Shown here: one piece after another, positions 17,437-26,040 of the stretch
How positions within the stretch are numbered: the stretch's first letter is position 1
Layout of the letters: each line of letters opens with the position of its first letter
Origin: a bacterium
GTDB taxonomy: Bacteria; Zixibacteria; MSB-5A5; GN15; FEB-12
DNA: 64,000 nucleotides
Assembly (NCBI GenBank): GCA_020444475.1
Contig: JAHLKV010000002.1
Location: 434,001-498,000 of the forward strand
Direction: 5' to 3'
The notes under the pieces: model-generated
Seen by the model: the letters and a program-made list of their open reading frames with translations, nothing else
Databases searched by the model: none
Told to the model about the DNA's origin: nothing
Program-made: the position numbers and the translations under genes

Positions 17437-18780
17437 ATGTCGATAGATCCTTCGATTTTCAAAGCCTATGATATCCGGGGCACGGTCCCGGACCAGCTAA
17501 GCCCCGAAGACGCGTACAAGATCGGCGCCGCACTGGCCCAGTACCTCCAGCCGACCTCAATCGCGGTCGGCCGCGATATGCGCATATCATCCGATGACAT
17601 GTTCGAGCAGCTCGCTCGGGGGATCAATGACCAGGGGGCGGATGTGATCGATCTGGGGCTGATTTCCACCGATGCGTTGTACTTTGCGGTTGGGAAGTTC
17701 GGTTACGACGGTGGCGTGATGATCACGGCATCGCACAATCCCAAAGAATACAACGGCTTCAAGATCTGTCGCAAAAACGCCGTGCCGCTGTCGGGGCAGG
17801 AAGGGCTCAATCAGATCCTGACCGGTATTCAGGATGGCAGCTACGAGAAGAAAGCCACCAGCAAAGGGGTAATCATTCGGCGGGAGATCAGCGATGAATA
17901 CGCCGAGTGCTGCTTGTCGTTTATCGATATCAAAAACATCAAGCCGTACAAGGTCGTGATCGATGCCGGTAACGGGATGGCCGGGCAATCGCTGCCATCG
18001 GTGTTGAAGCGGCTGCCGATCGATGTGACGCCGTTGTACTTCGAGCTTGATGGCACGTTCCCGAACCACCCCGCGTCGCCGATTGAGCTGGAGAATCTCG
18101 AAGATCTGAAAGCAAAGATTGCCGAGGTGAAAGCTGATTTCGGAGTTGCGTTTGACGGCGATGCCGACCGAATGTTCCTGATGGACAGACATGGTCGGCA
18201 ACTTGGTGGGGATATCACGACAGCGCTGGTGTCGAAGTCGCTGCTTCAGAAATCGCCCGGCGAAACAGTGCTGTACAATTTGATCTGTTCACACGCGGTG
18301 CCGGAGTTGGTCGAGCGTGAGGGTGGCAAGGCGATTCGCACGCGGGTCGGGCATGCGTTGATCAAGCCGCTGATGAAAAAGCACAATGCGATTTTCGGCG
18401 GCGAGCATTCCGGACACTTCTATTTCCGCGATTTCTGGTTTGCTGATTCGGGGTTGATCGCGTTTCTGGTCTGCCTGGAGTTGATCTCGGTTGAGGGCAA
18501 ACCGCTCGATGAGATGGTGGCGGCGATTGATCCGTATGTCCGTTCGGGCGAGATCAACAGCCGGGTGAGCTCGATTCCCGGTAAGATTGAAGAAGTCAAA
18601 CAGGCCTTCGCCGACGGCGAGCAGGATGAGATTGATGGCTTGACGGTGACGTATAAAGACTTCTGGTTTAACCTGCGGCCGTCGAATACCGAGCCGCTGC
18701 TTCGGTTGAATATCGAGGCCGACTCGATGGATATACTGGAGAAGAAGAAAGAAAAACTCCTCTCGATTATTCGAAGCTGA
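17437..18780 (+). CDS. Phosphomannomutase/phosphoglucomutase
   Basis: A 447-residue alpha-D-phosphohexomutase that interconverts hexose 1- and 6-phosphates for surface sugar synthesis. Catalytic phosphoserine Ser99 lies in TASHNP (97-102). The magnesium loop DGDADR is at 240-245, the sugar-binding EHSGH at 323-327, and the phosphate-binding RPSNTEP at 414-420. The overall pattern fits the PMM/PGM (AlgC/ManB) subgroup. ATG at 17437 has AAGGAAA upstream; an earlier in-frame codon at 17407 lacks such a site. Its stop overlaps the start of the receiver gene by one base (TGATG). Confidence 0.95.
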   Translation: MSIDPSIFKAYDIRGTVPDQLSPEDAYKIGAALAQYLQPTSIAVGRDMRISSDDMFEQLARGINDQGADVIDLGLISTDALYFAVGKFGYDGGVMITASHNPKEYNGFKICRKNAVPLSGQEGLNQILTGIQDGSYEKKATSKGVIIRREISDEYAECCLSFIDIKNIKPYKVVIDAGNGMAGQSLPSVLKRLPIDVTPLYFELDGTFPNHPASPIELENLEDLKAKIAEVKADFGVAFDGDADRMFLMDRHGRQLGGDITTALVSKSLLQKSPGETVLYNLICSHAVPELVEREGGKAIRTRVGHALIKPLMKKHNAIFGGEHSGHFYFRDFWFADSGLIAFLVCLELISVEGKPLDEMVAAIDPYVRSGEINSRVSSIPGKIEEVKQAFADGEQDEIDGLTVTYKDFWFNLRPSNTEPLLRLNIEADSMDILEKKKEKLLSIIRS

Positions 18781-19538
18781 TGAGTGAACGTCGCAAAAAA
18801 CGAGTGCTGGTGGTCGATGACGACGCCACCCTGCTGGAACTGCTGGTCGATACGCTCGAGGCGGTCGGCTATGAGACAGTGCCGGCGCCGGGTGGTATCG
18901 AGGCGCTGGAGGAGTTGACCCGGCAGTCGTTTGATGTGATGGTGACCGATGTGAAGATGCCGGGGGTGGACGGTATCAGCCTGCTCAAGAAGGTGCGGCG
19001 GCACTATCCCGATCTGCCGGTGTTGTTCATCACCGGGGTGGCGACGCCGGATATCATCGCCAGTGCCGATCCCGATGGCTATCTCGCCAAACCGTTCCGT
19101 ATCTCCAAAATTGAAGAGATGATCGAGGCGACCATTCAGCGCAAGGAGCACCGTACGGCGAATACCGTTCGGCGAGTGCTGGTGGTCGACACCGACCAGC
19201 AGTTCAGTGATATGATCTCCGACGCGCTGTCGGTGAGTCAGTTCATGGCGTTTGTGGTGCCGAGCGGCAGCGACGCGCTTCGCGAGTTAGGCAACGGGGA
19301 GTTCGATGCCGTCATTGCCGACCTGGCTTTCCCGGACATGGAGTGGCCGGAGTTTCACGAGAAGGTGAAAGCCGAGAGCCCGGGCCTGCCGATCATCCTG
19401 ACCAGTGCCGACCATGATGAGCGATCGATTGCGGATCAACTTCACGGCGCCGAGGTTGATGCGTACTTGCAGAAGCCGTTCCCGGCCGGTGAAATGATCG
19501 CGCTGTTGAACAAGATCACGCCCGTGCCGAACGGGTAG
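18780..19538 (+). CDS. Double receiver-domain response regulator
   Basis: A 252-residue protein made only of two CheY-like receiver domains. The first (about 8-122) has Asp13/Asp14, phosphoacceptor Asp57 in VTDVKMPG and Lys104. The second (about 132-245) has Asp137/Asp139, Asp181 in IADLAFPDM and Lys232. Both look able to accept phosphate. There is no output domain, so it probably acts by protein contact or phosphotransfer. It is coupled to the upstream hexomutase by a one-base overlap, which suggests co-expression, though a functional link between the two is not obvious. No cognate kinase lies nearby. Confidence 0.93.
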   Translation: MSERRKKRVLVVDDDATLLELLVDTLEAVGYETVPAPGGIEALEELTRQSFDVMVTDVKMPGVDGISLLKKVRRHYPDLPVLFITGVATPDIIASADPDGYLAKPFRISKIEEMIEATIQRKEHRTANTVRRVLVVDTDQQFSDMISDALSVSQFMAFVVPSGSDALRELGNGEFDAVIADLAFPDMEWPEFHEKVKAESPGLPIILTSADHDERSIADQLHGAEVDAYLQKPFPAGEMIALLNKITPVPNG

Positions 19539-19589
19539 CAGGCGCCCGATTGGGACACCTGCACGCCGCAGTGTGGATAGGCTTTCGGG

Positions 19590-20090
19590 CTATTCGAAGT
19601 CTGGATAATACATTGGGCATTTGCGCCCCTCCAGCAGGTCGTAGATATCCGGTGGTGCAAACACAATACCTATGTACGCATCGCGATACTTTCCGGTCAA
19701 CTTACCTACATGAATGTGCTCTTCGCTTGCTCTCCAAACCCACCAGTCGGACGAGACTCTAACAGGTTCTTCTCCCGCCTTGCGCCCGTAGTCATTCGTG
19801 GATCGGAAAAACACGTTGAGATCACCAACCTCACGGACGTGGCCGACTTTCTCCCAGTAGTTCAATTTCAAACCGATAGCAAGGAAGAAATGCGCGTAGA
19901 GTGTCACGCGGTCGTTGATGACACCGTCCAGATCCGGAGCCTCGTCTGGTGCATACGACTTCTCGAACACTCGGACGACATCGCTTCCGAGCTGAGTCTT
20001 ATCTCGTGCAACGAACTGAAAATACCTGCTGGTATGGTCGTTGAGTCGCACGCAGAAGACATCACCGATTTTGATTCGCGTTCGCTTCAA
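19590..20090 (-). CDS. Imm26-like immunity protein
   Basis: A 166-residue protein that resembles the Imm26 immunity family found downstream of RHS and other polymorphic toxins: the N-terminal IKIGDVFCVRLNDHTSRYFQFVA region, DVVRVFEKSY, and later WEKVGHV and an acidic FFRSTNDYGR region fit remembered members. The start is TTG at 20090 with AGGTGA seven bases upstream. It is the third gene after the RHS fragment (54 bases after the 86-residue gene). The expected role is to bind and block a toxin domain, here perhaps a foreign toxin rather than the adjacent one. Confidence 0.65.
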   Translation of the reverse strand: MKRTRIKIGDVFCVRLNDHTSRYFQFVARDKTQLGSDVVRVFEKSYAPDEAPDLDGVINDRVTLYAHFFLAIGLKLNYWEKVGHVREVGDLNVFFRSTNDYGRKAGEEPVRVSSDWWVWRASEEHIHVGKLTGKYRDAYIGIVFAPPDIYDLLEGRKCPMYYPDFE

Positions 20091-20143
20091 TAGTCAGTCA
20101 CCTATCAACGCCGCGCATTTCTTGCGCCGTAAAGGGAGATGGT

Positions 20144-20404
20144 TCACTTGCCGTCATCTTCAGAGAATCCAATGAGCTTCTTTAGCTCACTCCACTCGGA
20201 GTCCGTACACATGTGATAAATCTCTCCGAATCGTATATCTATCTCGATCGATTTGTCCTGCAATCCCAACAGAACAGTCTCACGTGCAGCCTCACGCTTC
20301 AGCTCCAGGAGTATCGTATCAAACTCCACTTCGATCTTGTTCCGGGCGTTGGTCGGCTGCAGTTTGACCACCCGATCACGCCACGTGAAGGACTTGTGTT
20401 TCAT
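20144..20404 (-). CDS. Small protein, candidate cognate immunity factor
   Basis: An 86-residue acidic protein, 48 bases downstream of the RHS toxin fragment. It starts with MKHKSFTWRDRVVKLQPTN and continues with alternating strand-like and helical parts, then an acidic end (GFSEDDGK). ATG at 20404 has GGGAG ten bases upstream. No family recognised. Small acidic proteins directly after an RHS C-terminal tip are usually the matching immunity protein, which is the inference here. Confidence 0.6.
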   Translation of the reverse strand: MKHKSFTWRDRVVKLQPTNARNKIEVEFDTILLELKREAARETVLLGLQDKSIEIDIRFGEIYHMCTDSEWSELKKLIGFSEDDGK

Positions 20405-20451
20405 CCAGACTTATCTCCCTTCTGGCGACATAGGCTTGAGAAGACTCCTGA

Positions 20452-21468
20452 CTACTGCCTTGGCCATGTCCACCCTCGATAGTATTCAAGCCCAGTTCCT
20501 TGGCGACTCCAGCCGAAGTCAGCCCGAGGCTTAGGAATCCGCGGTCCACGTATTGGCTCGTAGCACCTGACACGTACGGCGCGGACCGCCGTGCCCGGAT
20601 TGTATGGTGGAAGGTTGAGCGCCTGTCGGGCAGGCGTTCCAAGTGAGTATGGTGGCTTCGCTCCGTACGAACCAGCCACCCATGGAGAGCTGTAGTTCAA
20701 GTTACCTTCGGGATAGTATTGCCAGTATCTACGGGGTACGCCTATTGGCCTCTGTCCAATATTCGCTGCGGCAAGCGTAGACGCCGTCCCAAACCACGTA
20801 TCCTCTGTCCACAGCGAAGCGAAAAACCCCGGCCAGAAGTTCAAAAACGCCTCGAAGCCGTATGACTTGTTATACTTGCATGCCCAGTAGTCCGTCGCTT
20901 CTTCGCCGAAACCTGTGAACGGACCACGAAGAATGCTCTCAGGTATCAGCGGAATGATTTTGGATAGTACATAGGAATTGTATCGGGTCAGGGGATCGAA
21001 TTGATAAGCAAACTCTACCGCTCCGGTGACTTTGGTCACTACCGAGTTGAGGAGTGGTAACCAGTCCAGCCCTTCGGGATCGATGTTAGAAATGGGGTTT
21101 GCCCCGGCATAACCGTACAGATTCATGCCGCCCGCCAGGCCCATCGGGTCGGCTTGGAGATAGCGGCCGGTCGAAGGATCGTAGTACCGATGCCAGTTGT
21201 AGTGCAGACCGCTCTCCCGGTCGTGCCACTGACCCGGGAACCGAAGCTCATTGCTCGCCGATACATACTCCGAATACAGCTCACCGTAGGGGTAGTACTC
21301 CCCGCGCCAGACTACTGTCCGCTCCCGATCCGTGAGTGATAGTTCTACCGTCTGAACTGCCAACAGATTCCCCCGCTGTTTCTCTGTATATCGGCGAGTT
21401 GACGGTCCGATTTGAGTTCTGACTTTTATACCCTTCTGTCGCTCAAGCACCCTTGAAGTCAGGCACAA
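20452..21468 (-). pseudogene. RHS core and C-terminal toxin tip, 5'-truncated
   Basis: A 338-codon frame that matches only the end of an RHS-family polymorphic toxin. Residues about 50-133 are the RHS-associated core (WRGEYYPYGE, FPGQWHDRESGLHYNWHRYY, GRYLQADPMGL, LYGYAGANPISNIDPEGL). After IDPEGL comes a variable region of about 205 residues, the toxin part, with LGTPARQALNLPPYNPGTA and a Trp-rich end (EYYRGWTWPRQ). The GTPARxAL string recurs in C-terminal domains of other RHS toxins as remembered, but the activity is not assigned. The long YD-repeat shell and export signal are missing, no start codon has a good ribosome site, and the frame begins within bases of an upstream terminator. So it is a displaced tip or orphan cassette. 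Confidence 0.75.
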
Positions 21469-21470
21469 AA

Positions 21471-21501
21471 AAGCCCCGTCCGCGCGAGGCGGGCGGGGCT
21501 T
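21471..21501 (-). terminator. Rho-independent terminator of the secreted cohesin/dockerin gene
   Basis: AAGCCCCGTCCGC pairs fully (one T-G wobble) with GCGGGCGGGGCTT around a 5-nt loop, followed on the minus strand by TTTTTTGTG. It lies 23 bases past the stop at 21524 and immediately before the RHS fragment, isolating that fragment from upstream transcription. Confidence 0.9.
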
Positions 21502-21523
21502 TGTAGAATCTGATAAACCTGAA

Positions 21524-24184
21524 CTACTTCAGGAGAACCATCTTCTTGGTCTGCGAGAACTGATCAGTCGTCAGGCGATAGAAGTACACGCCAGACGCGT
21601 TCTTCGTCGCAGCATCCCACACGATCGACTGCACACCAGCATCAGCGTGACCGCTGAAGGAGGCGACTTCCTGACCGGTAACGTTGAAGACCTTCAACGT
21701 GTAGTCGGAAGCCATCGGCAGCGCGAACTCGATGGTCGTGGACGGGTTGAACGGGTTCGGATAGTTCTGCATCAGAGCGAACTCACTCGGCAGGACGTTC
21801 GCGTGCACCGGGGTGCCGTCGGCCGTGGCCAGGTCGGCCACGAGGATTTCGGCATTACCGATGTTCAGGAACGCACCGGAGCAGCTTTCCATCGCGGAAG
21901 CGCCATCGAACGGAGCGAAGACGAGTACGCGAGTGACGCCAGCTTCGGTGTTGTATTCCATCCGCATGTTCGGAGCGAGCAGCTGCGGGTGGACCGTACC
22001 GGACAGTTCGATGTAAGCACCGGCGATGCGCAGGTCGTTACCAACGGACAGGTTGCCGTTCATGGTGGCCAGATTGGCGTCAATCGGGCTAACCTTGGCA
22101 ATCGGGGAGTTGGCGTACGGGACAGCGTCACCGACGATGATACGAATCAGGTAAACGAGGTCGGCGACCGTCAGGGTCAGACCGTCGGCGTTAACATCCG
22201 AAGCAGCCGTGGCGGCTTCGATCGGATACTGAACGTCGATATCCTCGAAAGCGGCGTTACCAAAGATGAAGTAGTTGGTGAACATAACCGCATCAGCGAT
22301 CGTGTTCGCCACGCCGTCCTGGTTGATGTCGCCGCGATCGTCGATAGCGGCGGCGCAGATGATGTCAACACCACCGTTGAGGAAGTCGAGCATGCGGATC
22401 GGGAGCGGCTTGCCGGGCTCGTTGGCGAGACAGGCATCGACCACACCGTTCGCACCCGGGAAGACCGCGGCGGAGGTGTTTTCGTTGTAGGAGTCCGGGA
22501 AATCGAGATTGATATCGCCGACTCCGCCACCGATGTAATCCCAGATGCTGTGATCAACATAGAGGACCTGACCGGAAACGTCAGACATCGAGTTGTCACC
22601 ACACTGGTACCAGAAGAACTTAACCGGGGCAAACATGCACTCGAGAGTCTGGTCGGAGGTGACCAGGAAGCGCAGGTTGGCCAGGGTCGAGTCGGTCGCC
22701 GGAGTTTCGGAGCCCTCGGCCACGGTGCCGAAGCATTCCGGGTGGCTCGGGCCGTCGTTGTACTCAGCGATCGCCACCAGACGAACCATGCCGGTCGGGC
22801 AGCCATTGCCGCAGTTGCCGAACGGACCGGTCCGATAGGTGAAGTATTCCCATTCGCACTGTTCGAGCATGCCGCCCTCGGAAGCGCCAAGGAAGGTCAG
22901 GGCCGAAGCATCGTACGAAATGAGGAGGTTATAACCACCAATGGTTATGCTGCCATCGAAGTACACCGGGAGGGTGACTTCGGTGCCGAAGAATACGCCG
23001 TCACCGTCCGGGCCGTGCAGCTTATCGATAGCCACGAGGGCCTTGTTGACCACGACGGTGGTCGTGATAGTGTCGGCATTGGACGGGCTGCAGGGATCAC
23101 AGGTATTGGCGCCGTCGGACACCGTAAAGGTGATAACAAACTCACCGATATAGGCGTCGTCGAGCGGGTCCGTCTGCCACGAGAAGTTGCCGGCGTTGTC
23201 GACGGTCGGCATGTTGCCCGGGCTCGGGCTAATGCTCAGGACGTCGAAGTCAAGCGCGTTCGGGCCGCCATCGGGATCCGTAGCGTTGACGACACCGGTA
23301 ACCTCGTCACCCCAGACCCAGGTCGGCTGGTCCTGATCGACCGAAGAGGCGACCGGGGGTTCGTTGGTGACACAGATCGTGAAGGTTCTGGAAGCGGTAG
23401 CACCGCAATCATCCTCTACCTGGATCTCAACTTCATGCTCACAGACGTCGGCACCGGACGGAGTCCACGTGATCCGGCCGGTCGACGAATTGACGTTCAG
23501 GGCGGCCGGGCCACTGACCTTGGAGTAGGTCAGGGATTCACAGCCATTGGCTAAATCGGCGTCGCCGCCGACCGCGTCGTAGGCAAACAGATCACCCCAG
23601 GCAACCGTGCCGTTCGGGATAGCAGCCAGCGTCGGAGCACTGTTCACATACGTGACCGTGCCCGCGTTGACAGCCACCGGGAGCAGATCAAACGTGTTCG
23701 CATCAACGAACTGCGTCTGAATCGTCACGGGGAGGGGGTAGTCGAAAATGCCGCCATTGATGCCGACGGTACCCGTGCACAGTTCCCGGGTCGTGAACGA
23801 GACGTTCGCAACAACATGGGAACCGATCGGGAGCACGACATCGGCTACGTCAATGAGCATAGCAGCAAGACGAATCGTATCAGGGGCCACACCATCAGCC
23901 TGCGAGGCATCGATGATCCTGGTGCCCAGCTGTGTAAAAGCCGGATCCCAGTCAACGTTGATGGCGTCCAGATACGCGCCGCCGCCGGTCGAGCTGATGA
24001 CCATCACGATCTCAACCGCGGCTACGTCAACCGTATTGTCTACGGTCACGTCGAGCACGTAGTCGTTACAACGGGAAACGTTCAGACTCTGAAACGTCAC
24101 CTCGTTGGCCAACGAATACGAGAACGTAAATGCCACTAAAAAGGAGATCAGCAGCAAAGAAGTTAACGTTCTTTTTTGCATCAT
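21524..24184 (-). CDS. Large secreted protein: cohesin-like, Ig-like, dockerin-like and Por/FlgD-type tail
   Basis: An 886-residue exported protein. Signal peptide at 1-27. A cohesin-like beta domain covers about 28-170, two Ig/cadherin-like domains about 185-380 (with GRITWTPSGADVCEHEVEIQV and NFSWQTDPLDDAYIGEF), and a second cohesin-like domain about 385-560 (IGGYNLLISYDASALTFLG). Dockerin-like calcium repeats follow (DINQDGVANTIADAV, DVNADGLTLTVADLV). The C-terminal 80 residues are a FlgD-Ig/Por-type sorting tail (LMQNYPNPFNPSTTIEFALP...SGVYFYRL...KKMVLLK). It is expected at the cell surface. AAGGAGC stands just before the two possible ATGs (24184 and 24181). It combines both tail types that other proteins in this window carry singly. 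Confidence 0.88.
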   Translation of the reverse strand: MMQKRTLTSLLLISFLVAFTFSYSLANEVTFQSLNVSRCNDYVLDVTVDNTVDVAAVEIVMVISSTGGGAYLDAINVDWDPAFTQLGTRIIDASQADGVAPDTIRLAAMLIDVADVVLPIGSHVVANVSFTTRELCTGTVGINGGIFDYPLPVTIQTQFVDANTFDLLPVAVNAGTVTYVNSAPTLAAIPNGTVAWGDLFAYDAVGGDADLANGCESLTYSKVSGPAALNVNSSTGRITWTPSGADVCEHEVEIQVEDDCGATASRTFTICVTNEPPVASSVDQDQPTWVWGDEVTGVVNATDPDGGPNALDFDVLSISPSPGNMPTVDNAGNFSWQTDPLDDAYIGEFVITFTVSDGANTCDPCSPSNADTITTTVVVNKALVAIDKLHGPDGDGVFFGTEVTLPVYFDGSITIGGYNLLISYDASALTFLGASEGGMLEQCEWEYFTYRTGPFGNCGNGCPTGMVRLVAIAEYNDGPSHPECFGTVAEGSETPATDSTLANLRFLVTSDQTLECMFAPVKFFWYQCGDNSMSDVSGQVLYVDHSIWDYIGGGVGDINLDFPDSYNENTSAAVFPGANGVVDACLANEPGKPLPIRMLDFLNGGVDIICAAAIDDRGDINQDGVANTIADAVMFTNYFIFGNAAFEDIDVQYPIEAATAASDVNADGLTLTVADLVYLIRIIVGDAVPYANSPIAKVSPIDANLATMNGNLSVGNDLRIAGAYIELSGTVHPQLLAPNMRMEYNTEAGVTRVLVFAPFDGASAMESCSGAFLNIGNAEILVADLATADGTPVHANVLPSEFALMQNYPNPFNPSTTIEFALPMASDYTLKVFNVTGQEVASFSGHADAGVQSIVWDAATKNASGVYFYRLTTDQFSQTKKMVLLK

Positions 24185-24725
24185 TTAAGCTCCTTTTACC
24201 TCAGTCAAAAGAGTTGCGGTCATCTCGAGCGGAATCAATTTCCGCGAGATTGACCGAAAAAGGTGGTAATTCCACTGCTCTCCCACCTGCAGAAAAATCG
24301 GTTTCCGCACATCGCTAAACCCCTCACCGCCGCCTTGCCAAAAGGAATACCTCAGAAATGCAGCAGTTCGAAGTCGTCTTTGTTGATGGGAGAATTATGG
24401 AAGGAACTTGCAAAACCAATCAGACACACGTGTCCGACTGTGTTTCAAAGCTCTTTAATTAAACCAGTAAGCTAGAGACTGAGCAAAGCTAACGATATAT
24501 TATGCATATCGTTAATAAGGTGCGCCAGATTCAAGAAAGAAGTTTTTTTCACACAACAACTTTCCCTAGACGCTCGAATAATACACCCGGAAGCGGTTTT
24601 TGTCAAGAGAAATGTCCCAAAATCCGCCTTAACACGGCAGTTCGGCCGAGGCAGCAACGACACAAGTTGTCAACATTGGTTCGGCTCAATGGGGATATGT
24701 CGGGACCACGGAGCCTAATGACGGG
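24185..24725. other. Gene-free spacer with an AT-rich palindrome
   Basis: The spacer separates the barrel gene stop from the start of the secreted gene at 24184. It is AT-richer than average. TAACGATAT (24490-24498) and ATATCGTTA (24506-24514) form a perfect 9-bp inverted repeat with a 7-base spacer, a possible operator. It lies some 300 bases before the 24184 start, so a role there is uncertain. No gene or GC-rich terminator was seen. Confidence 0.5.
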
Positions 24726-25991
24726 TCAGAAATCGTACGTCAGATTGCTGGATATCAGATACAACCGGTTGTCTTCGTCCTCCAGATCATGCCATTCCCA
24801 CTCGGCCGACAGAAGCAGGTTGAGCCCCAGTCCGGCAGTAAGGTGAGCATCGCCGAGCACGGTCAGGCGCTGAAAGCGAAAATCCGACTGAAATTCGTCT
24901 TCAAAACGGAGATCTCTGACTCCTACAGACCACTCTAGGGAGCCATACACCGATCTGACATTGACATAGTCTATGTCGATCCGGAAGGCGTACTCGCTGT
25001 AATCGGCGGCGTTTACCAGCTCCGTCTGGCCTTCGGCGAGAAACTCGGCCTGCGGTCCAGCCCACAAAGAGAGGTCTCCCCTGTTCCATCCTCCCTGAAG
25101 ATACACCAAAGTACGTATATAATCTACGTTGACGAGATCTGAATCCGAGAACGAGCTATACTCAAGGTCTATATCCTGCCTGGTGAGCCAGCCACCGCCC
25201 AGCTCTAACTTGTTGTGCCCAAGCACTTCGAAGCGCGTGTAGTCGTCTTCGTGGTCCGGTTGATTGTAATCCTTGCGCTCCAGCCGGGTGGTCAGGTCAA
25301 GGTCTCCCCCCTGATAGAAGGCGAAGAGGTTGGCCTCGACACCATAGTTGACGTAGTCCAGCAACGATGAGTCCGGTACGGATCTCGAGCCAACGAAGAA
25401 CATACCGCTCAAGCTGGAGAAGTTTCTGAAAGTACGGGAAAGTCCGATACTCCCCAATACCCGGAGCTGATTGTAGCTCAGGTCACCAGAGGAGTCGAAA
25501 TCGACGAAATTGGTGCGGATCGACCAGAATTGGTCCCAGCCATCGGCGATTCTCAGATCGAGCCGCGCCCTTGCCGCCCCGTAGATAAACTCCTCCCCGG
25601 CATCAGTTTCGCCAGAGTAGCCCGTCCGGACTTCCAGTTCGTTGTTGAGTTGGAAGCGGTGTTGGCCGAGTTCTAGGCGGCTGTCGCTGTAGAGCTTGGC
25701 GCGGATAAGATCGCTGGTCTGTTCGAACTGAGCGGTGAGATCGAGCCGGCGACGGTCCAGCAGATTCGACTTGAACCGCACAAAGCCTTTTAGCTCATCG
25801 AGATAGGTGGTACTGAGGGTGAGCGCAGCATCAAGGGAATCGATTCCGGTCTGAGTCAGGGAATCAAGGAAGAACTCCTGGGAGATGACCTCGTAACCAA
25901 TCCCGGCGCGTATGTTGATATCAGCGGCGAAGACGGCGACCGAAGATGTCACTATAACGAGAAGAAAAATTGCCGCGACACAATTTTTCAC
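24726..25991 (-). CDS. Outer-membrane beta-barrel-like protein
   Basis: A 421-residue exported protein. The signal peptide (KNCVAAIFLLVIVTSSVAVFA) is followed by about 390 residues of alternating aromatic and polar strands (ELEVRTGYSGETDAGEEF, WDQFWSIRTNFVDFDSSG, LELGGGWLTRQDIDLEYSS) and the chain ends LYLISSNLTYDF, a C-terminal aromatic as in outer-membrane barrels. The start is GTG at 25991 with GAGG five bases upstream; the ORF runs to 26018 but the extra residues spoil the signal peptide. It follows the helical periplasmic protein by 49 bases on the same strand, so the two are probably one transcript. Family not identified. Confidence 0.78.
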   Translation of the reverse strand: MKNCVAAIFLLVIVTSSVAVFAADINIRAGIGYEVISQEFFLDSLTQTGIDSLDAALTLSTTYLDELKGFVRFKSNLLDRRRLDLTAQFEQTSDLIRAKLYSDSRLELGQHRFQLNNELEVRTGYSGETDAGEEFIYGAARARLDLRIADGWDQFWSIRTNFVDFDSSGDLSYNQLRVLGSIGLSRTFRNFSSLSGMFFVGSRSVPDSSLLDYVNYGVEANLFAFYQGGDLDLTTRLERKDYNQPDHEDDYTRFEVLGHNKLELGGGWLTRQDIDLEYSSFSDSDLVNVDYIRTLVYLQGGWNRGDLSLWAGPQAEFLAEGQTELVNAADYSEYAFRIDIDYVNVRSVYGSLEWSVGVRDLRFEDEFQSDFRFQRLTVLGDAHLTAGLGLNLLLSAEWEWHDLEDEDNRLYLISSNLTYDF

Positions 25992-26040
25992 CGGGACCTC
26001 GTCTGTTTGGCGACCCACGCCGTCGTTGATTAACGCCCTG

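Noticed and set aside
20452-21468. Intact RHS toxin gene
   Set aside because: Only the last core segment and tip are present and an upstream terminator lies directly before the frame, so it cannot be a full RHS protein.
21647-23554. 635-codon open frame on the plus strand opposite the secreted protein
   Set aside because: It is an antisense shadow of a GC-rich gene: very rich in Arg, Val and Gly, no domain, no ribosome site; the minus-strand protein has signal peptide and clear domains.
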